A DNA stretch of 7,991 nucleotides from Nitrospinaceae bacterium (GTDB taxonomy: Bacteria; Nitrospinota; Nitrospinia; Nitrospinales; VA-1). The first letter of the stretch is position 1. Each line of letters opens with the position of its first letter. The stretch is from assembly GCA_029261675.1 (NCBI GenBank), contig JAJDBA010000067.1:1-7991 (forward strand), read 5' to 3'. Below are positions 6,749 to 7,991 of the stretch, one piece after another. The position numbers were made by a program, and so were the translations under genes. The notes below the pieces were generated by a model. That model was given only the letters and a program-made list of their open reading frames with translations. It was not told where the DNA came from and searched no databases.

Positions 6749-7078
6749 ATTCATTCTTCACAAGGTGAAAAAGGCGAAAACAGTTTAATAAAAGAATGGG
6801 TAGATGAGTTTGGCGATCAATATTTTCATCATATTGCTATTAGAGTCGACGACATTGAATACTCTGTGGATTATTTTAAATCAAAATTACATATAGAATT
6901 TTCCAGTGCTATTAATGGGGAGCCCGATGCCAATCTACGTCAAATATTCACAAAACCAGAAATACAAAATGGAAAAGTATTTTCTGTGCTAGAACTCATC
7001 GAAAGGAATAATGGATATATGGGACTTCTCCCCCCACAAGCCGACAAACTAATGGAATCAACCCGTATAGAAAGTTAA
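6749..7078 (+). pseudogene. 5'-deleted VOC / HPPD-like gene remnant
   Basis: This frame encodes 109 residues resembling the C-terminal metal-binding half of vicinal-oxygen-chelate proteins of the 4-hydroxyphenylpyruvate dioxygenase type. Visible are FHHIAIRVDDI (about 26-36, with a candidate metal-binding His pair), LRQIFTKP (63-70) and VLELIER (80-86, E82 matching the HPPD metal-ligand Glu). There is no ATG, TTG or GTG before a GTG at 6866, which lies inside the domain, so no start gives a whole domain. The N-terminal half, normally about 150 residues, is missing. Homology-like sequence begins almost directly after the propeller TGA (6746-6748), in the same reading frame, so the breakpoint is near 6750. 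It is most likely a relic left by a deletion or by insertion of the propeller region. Readthrough of the TGA would fuse it to the propeller, but nothing else suggests this is used. Confidence 0.62.
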
Positions 7079-7150
7079 GAACCTGCGATTTCGTTTAGGA
7101 TTTTTCGCTGGATAACCCACCCCAAAACCCGATTACACTGGCGGAATCAA

Positions 7151-7176
7151 TGTCGATTTCCGGCCAAAAGCGGACA
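7151..7176. repeat. Imperfect palindrome with TGTCCGCTTT core, REP-like
   Basis: A 26-bp imperfect inverted repeat runs from TGTCGATTTCC to AAAAGCGGACA with GGCC near the centre. Its right arm, AAAGCGGACA (7167-7176), recurs in reverse orientation as TGTCCGCTTT at 7852-7861, on the other side of the membrane-protein gene. The stretch 7079-7201 around it has no supportable gene. A dispersed intergenic repeat is the best reading; two short copies alone do not prove it. Confidence 0.35.
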
Positions 7177-7201
7177 GTTTCTATGATGAAAAAGAGCGCA
7201 T

Positions 7202-7792
7202 TTAAGGGTGCCATGTTTTAATCTCTATGTGACCAGTGGTTTGTATTTCCAACGCAAAAAAGTCTGTTCCGGCAGAAACAACATAACCAGAGCATATTTC
7301 TGAATGATCAAATGATTTAGATTTAATATTGCAATATAAGCTTCCATCGTGGGTATAACGGAATGATTTTTGTTCTTTTGAGTGAGGAGCAACATCAATA
7401 GTTTCATTATTTATACTCGTAGGACCAGATAAAGAAATATGGACCAACTCATCTGAGTTGTTAAAGATAAAAATCTTAGAGTCTTCCACATTTTCAATTT
7501 CCCATACATTGTTGGCATATAAAGTCATTCCTAATGCTACAGGGAAGTTCATCAATAAAAGGCAGGAAAGAGCAGCGATTTTTTTCAAGTGAGCTGCCTC
7601 TTTACTTGAAAAAATATTAATAACTATGTTAACTGCCCCTATTACGAATAGTAACAATCCCACAATGATCGTAATAATTCCAGCCGACATTAGCCATTCC
7701 TGATGCGAAATGACATATGAAAGGAAAATTGTCGTACCCGTCAAGAGTGGAAACAGAGCACAGTCGAGGATTAGGCGATACTTTTTGCTCAT
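7202..7792 (-). CDS. Unrecognised three-helix membrane protein
   Basis: I do not recognise this 196-residue protein. Three hydrophobic segments are visible at about 8-29, 34-60 and 72-93, the second long and Ile/Val-rich. They are followed by a soluble C-terminal domain (about 100-196) with alternating hydrophobic residues, a likely small beta-sandwich, including C154 and C167 that could pair if the domain faces the periplasm. A positive segment at 64-71 lies between helices 2 and 3. There is no lipobox or catalytic motif. The ATG at 7792 is the natural start by position, but no clear ribosome site precedes it. It lies between an IS30 transposase end and a TGTCCGCTTT-type palindrome, isolated from the older operons, so recent acquisition is possible. 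Coding is supported by its length, protein-like hydrophobicity pattern and lack of a better frame. Confidence 0.65.
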   Translation of the reverse strand: MSKKYRLILDCALFPLLTGTTIFLSYVISHQEWLMSAGIITIIVGLLLFVIGAVNIVINIFSSKEAAHLKKIAALSCLLLMNFPVALGMTLYANNVWEIENVEDSKIFIFNNSDELVHISLSGPTSINNETIDVAPHSKEQKSFRYTHDGSLYCNIKSKSFDHSEICSGYVVSAGTDFFALEIQTTGHIEIKTWHP

Positions 7793-7872
7793 AATTTTGT
7801 TCAGACAAATTTTTCGCTACGCTTCAAACTTGAGGTAAAGCGAGAGGTTAATGTCCGCTTTGGGTGGCGTTC
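7793..7872. other. IS30-flanking non-coding segment with imperfect hairpin
   Basis: This 80-bp gap lies between the membrane-protein start and the transposase stop. An imperfect hairpin (7815-7842, outer stem CGCT/AGCG and inner stem TTCAA/TTGAG with mismatches) and the TGTCCGCTTT word (7852-7861) are present. One end of the insertion sequence, with its terminal inverted repeat, probably falls here, but the partner end is outside the window so the boundary cannot be set. The upstream sequence of the membrane gene also lies here. Confidence 0.35.
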
Positions 7873-7991
7873 TCAACCGGTCGACGCAACACATGCGTTA
7901 AATCGTTGAGCAGGTGTTTCAAATTCTAATGTTTTACGTGGCCTCTCATTTAACTGTCGAGCCACGGCATTCAGCTTAGTTTGAGAGTGTA
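7873..7991 (-). CDS. IS30-family transposase, C-terminal end, runs off window
   Basis: Only the last 38 residues and the stop (7873-7875) are present. They read through LNERPRKTLEFETPAQRF, the signature C-terminus of IS30-family DDE transposases, which cut and rejoin the element's DNA ends. The catalytic residues lie outside the window. The reading frame has no stop up to the window edge, so nothing here shows whether the element is intact. It marks the right side of the window as a mobile-element boundary. Confidence 0.85.
   Translation of the reverse strand, partial: HSQTKLNAVARQLNERPRKTLEFETPAQRFNACVASTG

Noticed and set aside
6866..7078. A 70-residue gene starting at GTG 6866
   Set aside because: The same frame encodes VOC-like sequence upstream of this GTG, including the probable metal-binding His pair, so the GTG is inside a domain.
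7116..7219. Two short reading frames between the VOC relic and the membrane gene, one starting at ATG 7150
   Set aside because: They are 23-30 codons, overlap each other and the membrane gene end, and show no recognisable motif; the palindrome at 7151-7176 explains the sequence better.
1..7991. CRISPR arrays, tRNA or rRNA genes, origin or phage modules
   Set aside because: No regular direct repeats, cloverleaf-like sequence or matching genes seen on either strand.

Overview
The window looks like part of a chromosome from an aquatic Gram-negative bacterium. Signs of this are a class I (enterobacterial-type) adenylate cyclase, a MotA stator subunit, SlyD-type prolyl isomerases, a lipoprotein-like signal, a second cleavable signal peptide, and a stand-alone 'two-component regulator propeller' protein. 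The base composition is moderately AT-rich. The mix would fit a proteobacterial or Nitrospinota-like lineage, but no rRNA or marker gene is present, so this is a weak inference.

Layout. (1) Positions 3-3564, + strand: a tight three-gene run of class I adenylate cyclase (5' end cut by the window), MotA, and a 283-residue protein made almost entirely of pentapeptide repeats. Gaps of 31 and 6 bp suggest one operon. No motB follows motA. (2) Positions 3601-4621, - strand: two tandem SlyD-type FKBP isomerases, the promoter-proximal one exported and the distal one cytoplasmic with a His-rich tail. A strong intrinsic terminator lies only 28 bp upstream of the first start codon, downstream of a possible promoter. 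It either ends the upstream SUMF1 gene or sits in the FKBP leader. (3) Positions 4740-6748: a divergent pair, a SUMF1 (formylglycine-generating-enzyme fold) lipoprotein on - and a secreted seven-bladed propeller on +. Their starts are at most 56 bp apart, or 26 bp if the lipoprotein begins at an ATT codon. (4) Positions 6749-7991 look rearranged: a 5'-deleted VOC/HPPD-like fragment in frame with the propeller stop codon, a short region with a TGTCCGCTTT-type palindrome, an unrecognised three-helix membrane protein on -, and the 3' end of an IS30-family transposase running off the window.

How the genes may work together. The first operon may join cAMP synthesis to an ion-channel motor subunit, with the pentapeptide protein in an unknown role. 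The FKBP pair would cover proline isomerisation and chaperoning on both sides of the inner membrane. The lipoprotein and propeller are both envelope-exported and probably share a regulatory region. No complete novel defence or mobile system is visible. The most unusual points are the orphan MotA context, the unbroken pentapeptide helix, the terminator in the FKBP leader, the ATT-start lipoprotein and the VOC relic.
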